A stretch of 64,000 nt of DNA from assembly GCF_000764305.2 (NCBI RefSeq), contig NW_025944888.1, positions 6,856 to 70,855 of the forward strand, read 5' to 3'. Of this stretch, positions 23,021 to 34,900 are shown one piece after another. The translations under genes were made by a program, and so were the position numbers. Every line of letters begins with the position of its first letter. Position 1 is the stretch's first letter. Source of the DNA: Hyalella azteca. Lineage: Eukaryota; Arthropoda; Malacostraca; Amphipoda; Hyalellidae. Below the pieces are notes generated by a model. That model was not told the DNA's origin and made no database searches. It was given only the letters and a program-made list of their open reading frames with translations.

Positions 23021-24185
23021 TGTGATGGGAATATGGCTAGAATAAGGGTGGGAGTAGGGATGGAACCAAAGTGGGAATGGGGGATAGAACTAGCATGGGA
23101 GTATTATTAGTAAGGTGATGTGGTGAAGTGTATTATACGTGAGCACATTTCCCGTGTGATGTAGTGTATTATATGTGGGATAAATCCCTCAGTGATGCAG
23201 TGTATGCATTAATCCTGAAAAATATCTGTTACAAGCAATAAACCTTGAGTAATTCTAGCTAACATGCTCCTTCTGTCTCATCTTAACCTTCGGTTTTTCC
23301 ATGTCATTGATTCTTTGCCCTCTTACTCAACCCCATCCTTCCCCAGCCTCACCCTACCCTCAGAACTCCCCTCACCCCCACCTCCATCTCCCAGCAGTAA
23401 AACAGTCTTTTCCGGAGTGAAGGCAGTCCATTAGAAGCACATTAGGATTACCAGGCCGTCTCACCCCCAGCCCTCATCCCCCTACTCTCTTGCCCTCACA
23501 CTTTCTACTAATTTCTTCCCTCATTTTTTTGCTTCACTTCTTCCCTCAGTGCTTTTCCTCGCTTATACACATCACTGGCTAAGCCAACTTCTTCCCTCAC
23601 TCATACTCATCACTGTTTCCCCTCACTCTTCCCATGACTGTTTGCCCTCACTTTCTAAATGACTGTTTGCCTCACGATCTTCTCCCTCATTAATTGTCTC
23701 TCTTCTTCACTCCTCCATCTTTCTTTAAAAACGTATTTCCCCTCACTCTCGCTCATCACTGATCCCGTAATTCTCCTAATCGCTTTTCACATCATGTTTC
23801 CCTCAAATTTTCCCCTCAAATTTAACCATGCTTGGTGTAAAACCTTTAATCTCTCTTTTCCCTCTTATGAACTCACACTTATCTATTTCAACGGCCCTTT
23901 TCCCACAGCTCCGCTCGCACTGCCACACCTTTTCCCCATTTCGCGCAGTCTCATACCTACTCCTTGTTCCTTTTACCTTTCACTCCTCTACTTCTTCACG
24001 ACTTTCCCCTTGGGTCATGAAACAACAATTAATTAAATTCCTCCTTCCCAGCAAAGGAGACAGAAGAAAGGAATGAGATCATTAGAAAGTTGGGAATAAC
24101 ATGTTGGGGGTTGGTGTTGGGTTTGAATGGTTGGTCACAGTTGCATGGGGAAAATCATTTAATTTGAATTGAGAAAGCTAGTAGC
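23021..24185. other. No gene; pyrimidine-rich centre
   Basis: A GTGATG-GTGTATTATA pattern occurs twice near 23110-23210. From 23270 to 24010 it is C/T-rich with TTCCCTCA words. The frame at 23659-24036 is composition-driven. Confidence 0.5.
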
Positions 24186-24640
24186 AACATTACAAAGTAC
24201 CATCATTTGAACAGCATTGTATTGCAGCATTAATTGTAGCAGCATTGTGGAACAGAATCGTGACAACAGTGGAGCATCATTGTAGCAGCATTTAGCATTG
24301 CTATAGTAGCATTGTAGCATCATTGTAGCAACATTTTAGCATCACTATAGCAGCATTGTAGCATCATTGTAGCAGCATTTAGCATTGCTATAGTAGCATT
24401 GTAGCATCATTGGAGCAGCATTTTAGCATCATTGTAGCATCATTGTAGCAGCATTTAGCATTGCTATAGTAGCATTGTAGCATCATTGGAGCAGCATTTT
24501 AGCATCGCTATAGCAGCATTGTAGCATCATTGTAGCAGCATTTTAGCCTCACTATAGCAGCATTGTAGCATCATTGCAGCAGCATTTTAGCATCACTATA
24601 GCAGCATTGTAGCAGCATGCCAGCTAATCTCTTAAGTAAT
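24186..24640. repeat. ~44-bp minisatellite based on AGCATTGTAGCATC
   Basis: TAGCATCATTGTAGCAGCAT and TTTAGCATCACTATAGCAGC alternate about nine times. The shared AGCAG/AGCAT register with the adjoining CTG tract suggests a common origin. Confidence 0.9.
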
Positions 24641-24734
24641 GCTTCAAAAGCAGGATTGCAGCTGTAGTTTCTATCGGGCAGATTGTCTTGGAAGCTCCGG
24701 CGCAGCAGACGTGAGACAATCTAGGTAATGTAGC

Positions 24735-24741
24735 GCAGCAC

Positions 24742-24775
<34 letters not shown>

Positions 24776-25025
24776 GCAGGTTCTGCTGCTGCTCCTGCTG
24801 GTGCTGCTGCAGGTGCTGCTGCTGCTGTAGGTAGTGCTGCTGCTGCTGCTGCTGCAGGTGCTGCTTCTGCTGCTGCTGAAAGTGCTGCTGTATGTGCTGG
24901 TGCTGCACTATAAGCTACTGTTGCAAGTGTTTGATTCTACTGCTGCCGGTGTTTTGGTGCTGCTGCTGCTGCTGGTGTTGTGGCTGTAAGTACTGCTGTA
25001 CTTCTGCAGATGCTGCTCTGCAGTT
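24735..25025. repeat. Interrupted (CTG)n trinucleotide tract
   Basis: Runs of CTG (GCTGCTGCTGCTGCTGCTGC at 24741) broken by CAGG, TAGG and TGGTG, over about 290 bp. There is no convincing coding context for a homopeptide on either strand. Confidence 0.92.
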
Positions 25026-25974
25026 GCTAAGAGGTTGCATGCTGAAATGATGATAAAGCAGATGTATGCTAATTAATAAGATTGTACAGCTAATTGCAGC
25101 TGTTATTAGTAAACAGCACGTAACTTTCCTGCTGACTCCACACTTGTTTTCACGTATCGTTTTTTTTTTGGTAATTTCAAATGATGTCTTGTATCAAAAG
25201 TCGGTCATACGATATCATTAATTAAGTAGTTATAGTTATAAATTTCTTTTATATATACTGCTGCTATAAATGAAAACATATATACAATAATAAGCAGATT
25301 ATAGATGTGTGTACTTCTTGACGGTGCTTGCAGATGAATAATTCATGTTTTACTTCGATTTTAAACAGCAAATATTTTGAAAAACAATTACGCGTGTATA
25401 TTTAAAATCAACGCTAAATTAAGCGTCAATAATAAGTAACTAAGGACAGCTATGAATCGGTATCTTCAACAATGATAAGCAAATATCTATTTGATATAAC
25501 TACTAATGGTTAATTAGTAGAAATACTTATATCAGTAGAAATACTTGAGTATGCGTTCTATCAATGAAGAAATATTTTCGGACTCGCACCATATTCATAC
25601 AACATAATAACTAAAAAAGTCATGTCTTTTTTATGAGAAGAATATCAAATTAATACTGCACTGCTCTACTCAATTAACCTTTTTGACCAATAATAATTAT
25701 TCATTCAGCCCATATACCTAATCAAGATTATTAATAATAAGAATATTTAAATAAATACGCTCGCTTTCTGCCAGTAAAACTGCGTACGTCAAAAGAGCGT
25801 GCGTCTTTGACGCGCGTCAGGCGTAAGGACGAGGAGCGTGCGCTGTAAAACATACGCCGTACGCATGCATTATGCAGCGTCTGCGTACGCTTTTTCTGCG
25901 TAAGCTGAATCAGTTGCGGGCAATCAAAAGAACCTATGAATAAATTGACGCAAACATATAAATAAATTAAGTCA
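25026..25974. other. No gene recognised
   Basis: A/T-rich to 25740. Then 25770-25900 is a dense set of GCGTACG, GCGTGCG and GACGCGCGTC words with inverted relationships, but no fixed period. Confidence 0.5.
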
Positions 25975-26120
25975 GACTGACTGTGTGACTGGCGAGGGTG
26001 GCGGAGTGACTGAATGACTGGAGGGTCAGAAGGTAGGAGTGACTGGATGACTGGAGTGTCAGAAGGTAGGAGTGACTGAATGACTGGAGTGTCAGAAGGT
26101 AGGAGTGACTGGATGACTGA
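25975..26120. repeat. 33-bp minisatellite
   Basis: About four copies of a unit with GTGACTGAATGACTGGAGTG and TCAGAAGGTAGGA. Confidence 0.9.
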
Positions 26121-26135
26121 ATGACTACTTTGACT

Positions 26136-26495
26136 CAATTCACCGTATTTACCGTACTCACCGTATTCACCGTATTCACCGTATTCACCGTATTCACCGT
26201 ATTCACCGTATTCACCGTATTTACCGTACTCACCGTATTCACCGTATTCACCGTATTCACCGTATTCACCGTATTCACCGTATTCACCGTATTCACCGTA
26301 TTCACCGTATTCACCGTATTCACCGTATTCACCGTACTCACCGTATTCACCGTATTCACCGTATTCCCCATATTCACCGTACTCACCGTATTCACCGTAT
26401 TCACCGTATTCACAGTACTCACCATATTCACTGTATTCACCGGATTCACCGTATCCACCGTATTCACCGTACCCACCGTATTCACCGTATTCATC
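26136..26495. repeat. 9-bp minisatellite ACCGTATTC, about 40 copies
   Basis: Copies of ACCGTATTC with TTT, CTC, CCC and CAG variants, mostly at the ends. It is open in one plus and two minus frames (Val-Phe-Thr, Glu-Tyr-Gly, Asn-Thr-Val). No flanking exon features support a Tyr/Gly-rich protein. Confidence 0.95.
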
Positions 26496-26892
26496 ACGAT
26501 ATGAATCAAATAAGTCCTGAATTTTCTCAGTTCGTACCAAAAAAATAAAACAATATAATTCAAATAAAGATGAACAAATAAAATATTTCCCCGAACTCAT
26601 CGCGACAAAGACAAGAGGAATATGAAGGATTACTCTGAATACCAGCGACGCTAATTACCCGCGGGTCACAAGTAATTTAAATTCCCAAGACCCATTCCAG
26701 AATTCCAGGGGCGGGACAGATGGCGCCTGCGAGGGCCCGGGGCCCACCTCAGGGCGCTGATGTCACTTTACCCTCACTTTTGTGAGGGAAATATGCGCTG
26801 CTTGAGGGTAATTAGTTTAGATGGTTGAGGGTTGTAATAAATGTGTATGAATATAATTAAATAATATATCACACTGAGTGTGATTGATTAGA
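26496..26892. other. No gene recognised
   Basis: Includes a complex stretch, 26640-26770, with GCGACGCTAATTACCCGCGG and GGGGCGGGACAGATGGCGCC. Confidence 0.45.
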
Positions 26893-27155
26893 CCATGCAG
26901 GTATACCTTCATGACCATCTAAGTATACCTTCATGACCATCCAAGCATACCTTCATGACCATCCAAGCATACCTTCATGACCATCCAAGTATACCTTCAT
27001 GACCATCCAAGTATATCTTCATGACCATCCAAGTATACCTTCATGACCATCCAAGTATATCTTCATGACCATCCAAGCATACCTTCATGACCATCCAAGC
27101 ATACCTTCATGACCATCCAAGTATACCTTCATCACCATCCCAGTATTCCTTCATG
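26893..27155. repeat. 22-bp minisatellite
   Basis: About 12 copies of AAGTATACCTTCATGACCAT plus CC, with AAGCATACC and AAGTATATC variants. Confidence 0.95.
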
Positions 27156-27229
27156 CCATAATTACGACGAAAACAAATAACATTCGTCACAAAAATCTCT
27201 ATGGGCGAAAAAACTTCACTAGTTTCCGT

Positions 27230-27415
27230 ATGAAAAAAAAAATCATTTCGACCTAAAAGAAGTTGAGAAAAATGAAAAAGAAGTTGAGGAAAAAGAAGTT
27301 GAGAAAAAAAATGAAAAAGAAGTTGAGAAAAAAAATTATTTCGACCTAAAAGGAGTTTAAAAAAATTATATATTCAAAGAAGTTGAGAAAAAAAAGAAGT
27401 TGAGAAAAAAATTAT
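27230..27415. repeat. A-rich AAGAAGTTGAGAAAAA array
   Basis: Irregular repeats of AAAGAAGTTGAGAAAAA separated by A runs. TTTCGACCTAAAAG occurs twice (27248, 27340). Confidence 0.85.
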
Positions 27416-27629
27416 GTATTCACCCTCAACCTCGGGCTCTGTCAGGGAATTTTTAAATATAATTGCCGTAACAAACGCGAGAGGAAAACTTCCTGGCTGC
27501 TGCGGTCAGTTTTTGCCGGGGAAAATACACCACAGTTTTGGGGAATTAATTCTTCAATGAGGCTCAGTGACAGCGGGACTGACGCGTCCCCGCGGGGATG
27601 AGAAGAAGCAGTTCTTAAATTGACGTCAA
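27416..27629. other. No gene; short complex island
   Basis: GC-balanced sequence with GGCTGCTGCGGTCAGTTTTT and GGGACTGACGCGTCCCCGCG (inverted repeat GGGAC-TGACGC-GTCCC). The minus-strand frame here is not recognised. Confidence 0.45.
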
Positions 27630-28045
27630 CATGAGCCGGAATTGCCTTAAATTCGAGCAAAATTGCCTTAAATTCGAGCAAAATTGCCGCAAATTCGAGC
27701 AAAATTGCCACAAATTCTGGCAAAAATTGCCTTAAATTCGAGTAAAATTGCCTTAAATTCTGGAAAAATTAACTTAAATTCGAGTAAAATTGCCATAAAT
27801 TCTGGCAAAATTGCCTGATTTTCGAGAGAAGTTGCCTTATATGCGAGAAAATTGCCTTAAATTCATAACAAGTGGTTTTAAATTCAAGTAAAATTAATTT
27901 ATATTCATGCCAAATTATCATAATTATAAGCCAATACATTGTCTTCACTGTTATCTGAAATGTTTTAAAATGTCATGCATTTATGCTAAAATTGTCGTGC
28001 ACACTAGCAAAAATTACCCTAACTTCACACAAAATTGCCCTAATT
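27630..28045. repeat. 21-bp minisatellite, decaying rightward
   Basis: About ten units of GCCTTAAATTCGAGCAAAAT plus T, clean to 27780 and then increasingly diverged through to about 28045. Confidence 0.9.
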
Positions 28046-28340
28046 TCAAGAACGCATGCCACATGAGACGCCCATATATAGTGGCATCATGCCACATGAT
28101 ACGACCCTACTAGCATCATGCCACAGTGACCCTCAACCCACCCTCATGCCACATTATAGCCCATTCCTCCCTCATGCTACATGTTAGCCCATTTTCCCTG
28201 CATGCCACATGAAACGCCCATAGTGGCATCATGCCACATGAAACGCCCACATATACTAGCATCATGCCACAGTGACCCTCAACCAACCCTCATGCCACAT
28301 CATAACCTATTCCTCCCTCATGCCACATGCCGACGGGCTG
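28046..28340. repeat. ATGCCACAT-based degenerate array
   Basis: CATGCCACATGA, ACGCCCATA and AGTGACCCTCAACC recur. A long unit of roughly 150 bp (28050-28200, again 28200-28340) can be seen. Confidence 0.8.
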
Positions 28341-28929
28341 AAGCGAACATGCCTCACCTGACATTCCCTTTCATTTATTCACAGTACAGGCCACCACATG
28401 GCCAAAGGGGAATGGGGGAGAGGGGGATTAGGGGGGCAAGGGATGTTAGTGAGAGCGATAGTAAATGTAGTAAAAGGGGGAATAGGGGGAGGGAAATAAA
28501 CTAGGCGATGAAAAGGAAGAGGTTGGGAAAAAACTGAAGGAGAAGAGTGAAGGTGAAAGGCAGGAAGGGGAAAAGAAAGGTGAAGGCGATAAGTAGTGTG
28601 AAGGGAGAGGAGGAAAAGGGAAAGAAGAAGAAGAAAGTGAAGAGAATGAGAAACAAGGAGGTGAAATAGAGAAAGAAGTGAATAGGAGCAAGAGCTTTGG
28701 ATCATCATTGTTATCATCATTGTTATCATCATTGTTATCATCACTGATATTTTCCCAGCAAATCTTTGCCATCAGTACACGTGTTCTTGGTATAATGAAG
28801 CATATATTCAGTAATTATTTAAATCAATAAACTTTATTACCACTGATGTAACTGTAGCCGCAGCTTTAACGCATTTCGTGCAGCATTTGCTCATCATGAG
28901 CAGTCTCCAGCATCACTCTTTCGTCACGC
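28341..28929. other. Purine-rich, no gene; short ATC array
   Basis: G/A-rich from 28395 to 28680, then a 12-bp ATCATTGTTATC array at 28697-28743, then A/T-rich sequence. Confidence 0.5.
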
Positions 28930-29373
28930 GTCACATATTATTATTTTGTTTTTTTTTTGAATTGTAGTAGGATTTATTAATATACACAATGGATTTATTA
29001 TACTATCCGTAATAGATTTATTATACTATCCGTAATGGATTTATTATACTATCCGTAATGGATTTATTATACTATCCGTAATGGATTTATTATACTATCC
29101 GTAATGGATTTATTATGATATCCGTAATGACATTTTAATATTTTGCAGACCTAGATGCAAAATAATTTCAGCCTGCGGCATTAGGCAAGTGGCTTTGGCT
29201 TGAAGTCTGTTAGGCGAACATTTGATAAATATTGTAGGTATTTAAATTATTTGTGTTCAGTTATCAAAGTTTCGTTAGAGTTGCCCTTGTGTGAATTACG
29301 AAGTTCAGGAAACGTGAAGACCATTGCTAGAATGGTACTTATAACCACCCTAGGCTGCAAGTTAGCGGTTACA
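28930..29373 (+). repeat. Dispersed repeat R3, copy 2
   Basis: Second copy of the 20658-21012 element. Its internal 23-bp tandem part has expanded to about seven units, while the conserved arm (ACCTAGATGCAAAATAATTT to CATTGCTAGAATGGTAC) keeps its length. Confidence 0.9.
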
Positions 29374-29930
29374 GTAACTACGGTGAAGAAAATCATTGTT
29401 TACAAGTCAGGTAGGATTAACATTACGGCACCTGGACCCATGGACTCGTACAGAGGCTCAGGTAGGAATATCATTAAATAATCATTCCTCTATCATGAGA
29501 TTATCGTGTGACCTTCAGTCTCCATTCCTCTCAGCCCAGCTTGTTTATAATCGACCACTTCCCATCCCGCCTTACACCCCCATTCCCCACCCTCCTCCCC
29601 ACAGCTGGGGAGCTACCAAAGTTGGTCGAGTAATTTCAGTGAGTGGCCAAATCTTGCGGGAGTTTCTGAGGTGACTCGTGGGGAAGACGTGGGGAGGAGT
29701 GGGAGAAGGTAGAGAGGTGGGGAGGAGTAGGAGAAGGGGGAGTGGTGGGAGGAGTGGGGAAAGACGGAGAGGTGGAGAAGAGTGGAAGAAGGTGGAGGGG
29801 TGGGGAGGAGTTAGAGAAGGTAGACAGGTCGAGAGGAGTGGGGGAAGGTGGAGGGGTGGGGAGGAGTTGGATAAGGCGGAGAGGTGGGGAGGAGTAGGAT
29901 AAGGTGAAGGGGTTGTGAGGAGGAGGAGGA
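29374..29930. repeat. Unique start, then G-rich polypurine array
   Basis: 29374-29640 is unclassified. From 29660 to 29930, GAGGTGGGGAGGAGT and GAGAAGGTGGAG words recur at about 28-bp spacing. Confidence 0.7.
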
Positions 29931-30434
29931 GAAAAAGGCGATAAGTTGGGATTAAGAAGTGGGAAAAGGCAAGGAGGAAAATTAGGAGAAGGGATGATGG
30001 AAGAAAATTTTGTGAAGCAGAAAAAAATAAATGTCAAAGATCGAGGGAGCAGAACGGGAACAAGTAGAGAATGAAAAGGAGGAATGGGGAGGTATGAAAT
30101 GAGAAAATGTGGACGGGAAAATTAGAATAAAAAAAAGCATATATGAGAATTGAAAAAACTAATTTTACGTGCAACTCAACGATTAAGCAGAACAAAATCT
30201 CGTGGCACAAAAACTATATTTAATTCTATCTATGCGGTGATTATTAAGTGAATAAAGCTGGGGTGGGGGTGGCCGAGGGGAGGAGAGGGAGAAGGAGGGA
30301 ATGAGTGAGGGAGAGGGGATGGTATGGGGAAGGGAAGGGAGGCTGTAGTTGAGCCTCCCGCGCCCAATTTGCGGGATGACTTGCATGGTCCCCCCTGGCG
30401 GGGAGTGGGAGGAGGGGTGAGTGCGGGTGAGGAT
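29931..30434. other. No gene recognised
   Basis: Purine-rich, with a short complex part at 30340-30420. It ends at an adaptor. Confidence 0.5.
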
Positions 30435-30472
30435 CTGTCTCTTATACACATCTAGATGTGTATAAGAGACAG
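30435..30472. other. Transposase junction adaptor (library artefact)
   Basis: Third full 38-base copy of CTGTCTCTTATACACATCT plus reverse complement. It lies about 80 bp from the large N run. Confidence 0.97.
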
Positions 30473-30555
30473 CTCTACCACTGCGGTGCCCATAACTGTT
30501 ACAAGACAGCCTCTCCACCACTGCGGTGCCCATAACTGTTACAAGACAGCCTCTC
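30473..30555. repeat. 40-bp repeat, two copies, running into Ns
   Basis: CTGCGGTGCCCATAACTGTT begins at 30481 and 30521, followed by ACAAGACAGCCTCTC; truncated by the gap. Confidence 0.9.
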
Positions 30556-30722
30556 NNNNNNNNNNNNNNNNNNNNNNNNNNNNNNNNNNNNNNNNNNNNN
30601 NNNNNNNNNNNNNNNNNNNNNNNNNNNNNNNNNNNNNNNNNNNNNNNNNNNNNNNNNNNNNNNNNNNNNNNNNNNNNNNNNNNNNNNNNNNNNNNNNNNN
30701 NNNNNNNNNNNNNNNNNNNNNN
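30556..30722. other. Assembly gap (167 N)
   Basis: Run of N bounded by two different tandem arrays. Gap size is presumably an estimate. Confidence 0.99.
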
Positions 30723-31159
30723 TGTCCCTCACGCAGGATCTCACCCTGTCCCTCACGCAGGATCTCACCCTGTCCCTCACGCAGGATCTGTCCGTGTCCC
30801 TCACGCCGGATCTCACCTTGTCCCTCACGCAGGATCTCACCCTTTCCCTCACGCAGGATCTCACCCTGTCCCTCACGCAGGATCTGTCCGTGTCCCTCAC
30901 GCAGGATCTCACCCTGTCCCTCACGCAGGATCTGTCTGTGTCCATCACGCAGGATCTCACCCTTTCCCTCACGCAGGATCTCACCCTGTCCCTCACGCAG
31001 GATCTGTCCGTGTCCCTCACGCAGGATCTCACCTTGTCCCTCACGCAGGATCTCACCCAGTCCCTCACGCAGGATCTCACCCTGTCCCTCACGCAGGATC
31101 TCACCCTGTCCCTCACGCAGGATCTCACCCTGTCCCTCACGCAGGATCTCACCCTGTCC
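30723..31159. repeat. 24-bp minisatellite, about 18 copies
   Basis: Unit TCCCTCACGCAGGATCTCAC plus CCTG. A variant TGTCCGTG replaces CACCCTG about every third to fourth unit, a higher-order pattern. Ends at a single N (31160). Confidence 0.95.
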
Positions 31160-31160
31160 N
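31160..31160. other. Single-N assembly join
   Basis: Joins the 24-bp and 25-bp arrays directly. Confidence 0.9.
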
Positions 31161-31838
31161 GTTACATATTACATCGATATTACTTGTTACATATTACATC
31201 GATATTACTTGTTACATATTACATCGATATTACTTGTTACATATTACATCGATGTTACTTGTTACATATTACATCGATATTACTTGTTACATATTACATC
31301 GATGTTACTTGTTACATATTACATCGATATCACTTGTTACATATTACATCGATGTTACTTGTTACATATTACATCGATATCACTTGTTACATATTACATC
31401 GATATCACTTGTTACATATTACATCGATATCACTTGTTACATATTACATCGATATCACTTGTTACATATTACATCGATATCACTTGTTACATATTACATC
31501 GATATCACTTGTTACATATTACATCGATATCACTTGTTACATATTACATCGATATCACTTGTTACATATTACATCGATATCACTTGTTACATATTACATC
31601 GATATCACTTGTTACATATTACATCGATATCACTTGTTACATATTACATCGATATCACTTGTTACATATTACATCGATATCACTTGTTACATATTACATC
31701 GATATCACTTGTTACATATTACATCGATATCACTTGTTACATATTACATCGATATCACTTGTTACATATTACATCGATATCACTTGTTACATATTACATC
31801 GATGTTACTTGTTACATATTACATCGACATTACTTATT
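31161..31838. repeat. 25-bp minisatellite, about 27 copies
   Basis: Unit TTACATATTACATCGATATC plus ACTTG. The left third mixes ATATTAC, ATGTTAC and ATATCAC variants; from 31370 to 31795 the ATATCAC form is fully homogeneous. The unit lacks stops in the plus frames, so long artefactual ORFs result. Confidence 0.97.
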
Positions 31839-32793
31839 GATCGCTTCTTTACTTTTCTGTCCGCCGCAGCATTACATTTCTTCTCCCTATCGCTTATGTT
31901 ATTCCCTTCACTAAAAAAATTAATACGTCATATGGTGTAAACAGTGTCACACTTCTTGCGCGCTGTACTGATTCGGTTATTATTTAGAACTAAGTGGGTC
32001 AAGATGACCCACTCAAGAGCAAAGAAGTGCATCATCGCACTATGAACAACGTCTCCTCTTCGTTTCATCTTCCCCTCCTCTTCTCCTACCCTCCATTCCC
32101 TCTCACTCCATTCCCTCCCCACTTCCCACCTCCTTTTCTCCTCTCCCTTCCCCCAATTGTCACCTCTCTTCCTCCTCCTCCCCTTCCTCCCCCTCCTCCC
32201 CAAAGCAAATCCAGCGGGGGTTCAGTTTGAGGAAGCCGTGACAGCTTAATGGCCAGTAACGTTACACCCGCGGGGGTGATGGGTAGGGGTGATGACGGGT
32301 GATGGGGTAGTAAAGTGTGTGAGAGGAAGGAGAAATAAGAGAAGTAATGAGAGGAGAACAAGAGAAAAGAGAGAGGGAAGAGTGAGACAAGCTAAAATAG
32401 GAGCAGAATGTGGCAGAGACAAAAAAACTTTTAACTAAATATTATTCAAATAATATAATTAAACATTATTCGAATATTAAAATTTAATATTGAATCCTAA
32501 TCTATAAATCGAAACACTTCCGCGATCTTCCGTCAAGATTTACCCCGCAATGAAATAATTCTTCACCGACCCGGTCAATTTTTCAACGCTTCCTATCGCA
32601 GAAAAATGAATACGGCGACAAGTTCGAGTTGAATCCATTTTTTATCCACGCGGAGGGAAAAGAATGAATTTTATTTGCCATTTCGCCTTCATTGAGTAGG
32701 CAAGCCACGCGGCCCCCGAGCTGTCTTAGCAGCGACATTATTCAAGCCGCCTGCCATCAAGACAGACATACATCCATAAATCCGGGCCCTTTG
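31839..32793. other. No gene; R2 copy 3 and a complex island
   Basis: R2 copy 3 at 31983-32042. C/T-rich 32050-32200, G/A-rich 32270-32400. A complex stretch 32640-32760 (ATTTGCCATTTCGCCTTCAT, AGCCACGCGGCCCCCGAGCT) looks like the other candidate conserved islands. Confidence 0.5.
31983..32042 (-). repeat. Dispersed hairpin element R2, copy 3
   Basis: The minus strand contains GTGGGTCATCTTGACCCAC, a perfect 8-bp stem with a 3-base loop, preceded by GCACTTCTT as in 13500-13562. Confidence 0.55.
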
Positions 32794-33110
32794 AGGATAA
32801 ATCCTGCGTCTATCACAACAGATATCCTGTTTAAATTAGGATAAATCCTGCGTCTATCACAACAGATATCCTGTTTAAATAAGGATAAATCCCGCGTCTA
32901 CCACAACAGATATCCAGTTTAAATAAGGATAAATCCAGCGTCTATCACAACAGATATCCTGTTTAAATGAGGATAAATCCTGCGTCTATCACAACAGATA
33001 TCCTGTTTTAATGAGGATAAATCCTGCGTCTATCATAACAGACCTCCTGTTTAAATGAGGCAAAATCCCGCGTCTATCACAACAGACTTCCTGTTTAAAT
33101 GAGGAGCTCT
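32794..33110. repeat. 44-bp minisatellite, about 7 copies
   Basis: AGGATAAATCCTGCGTCTAT recurs at 32794, 32838 and 32882, then on to 33105, followed in each unit by CACAACAGATATCCTGTTTA. Confidence 0.95.
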
Positions 33111-33182
33111 CCTCCCCCTCCCCCACCCCAACAATGCGCATGAGAACTCCATTAGGATATTGTCCCGGGGGGCAGGCGCTGC

Positions 33183-33490
33183 TCTGCCTCACTCTAATGC
33201 ACTCTGCCTCACTCTGATGCACTCTACCTCACGCGTTCCTCTCTTATGCACTCTGCCTCACTCTGATGCACTCTGCCTCACTCTCATACACTCTGATTCA
33301 CTATACTGCACTCTGTCTTACTTTTTGCCTCAAAAAGTACTCACTCTACTCATCTCTCACTCTACGCCTAATTCTCCGCCCCACTCTACGCTTCATTCTA
33401 CGCCTCACTGTACGTCTCACTCTACTGCGCTCAATGACTCACTCTGCTGCACTCTAAACCTCATTCTACTGCACCCAGTAGTCTCTCTCA
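33183..33490. repeat. ~20-bp CACTCTGCCTCACTCTGATG array
   Basis: Clear copies to 33300, then a diverged CACTCTACGCCTCATT form to 33480. The His/Leu/Thr/Ser-rich frames are by-products. Confidence 0.85.
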
Positions 33491-34900
33491 TTTTACCCGA
33501 CATTGATTGAGATGAATATGACTTCCCTGATGATTTTGGTAAATACTTTTCCCGTTAAACTTTGCTACGAGATTTCGCGTCCTGCATGGTGCTAAACATT
33601 TGAAGTGATTTGCCTGCCCTGAACTTGGCTTTCTCAAACCTACACTTCCTTTCTGATTGTCATGCATTCAACGAATTTAGCATTAAAACTGTCGAACATA
33701 TGGTCCACACTCCTATTAGCTTTGACTGCATCTCTACTCAAGTTCAGCTACACTTTTATCACTTCTGTAACCTCAGGTCTCGACCCATGCTCCTTAATTA
33801 TATTGACTTCATACACACAGGACCTGGAATTTTTGTACCTATTGAATGTTTCCTCCCCAGCAACGTCAACATATAACTGATTAACATTTAATGATCATCA
33901 GTTTCAGTTTGTGAATAGTTTCAGACGGAAGGCCACCCGCACCTCTCTTCCAACTGACTCGAGAAAACGTCCAGGAAATGTTTAATATTTTAGAGGATGA
34001 AATCATGAAAATTTCAAATATTTTAATGCTTCGCCTCTATGTTCAAATTTTCCTGTAATCTCTTTTCGCTACTGGGAGCGACCGCACCGACCTCTCCTAT
34101 CAATGATCCTAAATCGTCCATGGCGAATTAGCAAGGAAGGCATCAAATTGGCACAATTCTACGCCAATCTGTAAAGTGTAAACACTCCAAACTGCACTTT
34201 TAACACGCTAGAGCCTGAGGCTGAATCAATTACATGCATAAGTGCTCAAAAACTAAACTTTAAACTACCACAATCCTCCAGACTAATAATCTAAGCACAA
34301 AATGCTAACTTGGCTCCAATGGACAATTACTAAAGGGAACGTTTGTTACTTTCTAGAATCACGGCAGCATTAAATACATATGTTAAGGGCCGTCGCAGCA
34401 TATATTCCTATTCTATTGACCAGATATATACGGTCAGAACTAACACATATATTTAATGAAGCGCTAATTTACATGAAATCACCCAACTATATATAGCGAC
34501 CTGAGAACACACGCTGTTAGGAAATATTGGTAAAGTAGGATAGCCTAGAGATAAAACATGTGTGGAGCTTTTCCACGGACGAAAAAAAGATTTCTCAGCA
34601 ACACTTATAGAACAATTTTACTTTAAATGACATATATGTATGCATGGCCAGACTGAATGAATGGAAGTTTATACGAATTAACTCTTACCTCATCGCGTCA
34701 CGCCTCACCTCACCGAAAAATGCCGGTTTAGAAATATAATACCCATTTGAAATTATCCCCTGTCAATTTTTATTGTATATATATGTGTATTTAGGCGGGA
34801 TATCTCGACTGCGTCCAACTCTTAGGCACTACTGTAGCTACGCAGTTGTCTTTTGCCGTATAAATTTCCGGTTTGCGGGTTCAGTAGTTCCTGAATTAGA
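33491..34900. other. No gene recognised
   Basis: A/T-rich complex sequence over 1.4 kb. Frames at 33610-33880 overlap in two registers and have no motif. Nothing else identified. Confidence 0.45.

Noticed and set aside
25731..26600. 289-codon minus-strand Glu-Tyr-Gly repeat protein
   Set aside because: Arises from a 9-bp array open in three frames; the flanks show no signal peptide, splice logic or matching composition.
30456..31940. 494-codon plus-strand frame
   Set aside because: Starts in the adaptor, crosses 167 Ns and two unrelated arrays.
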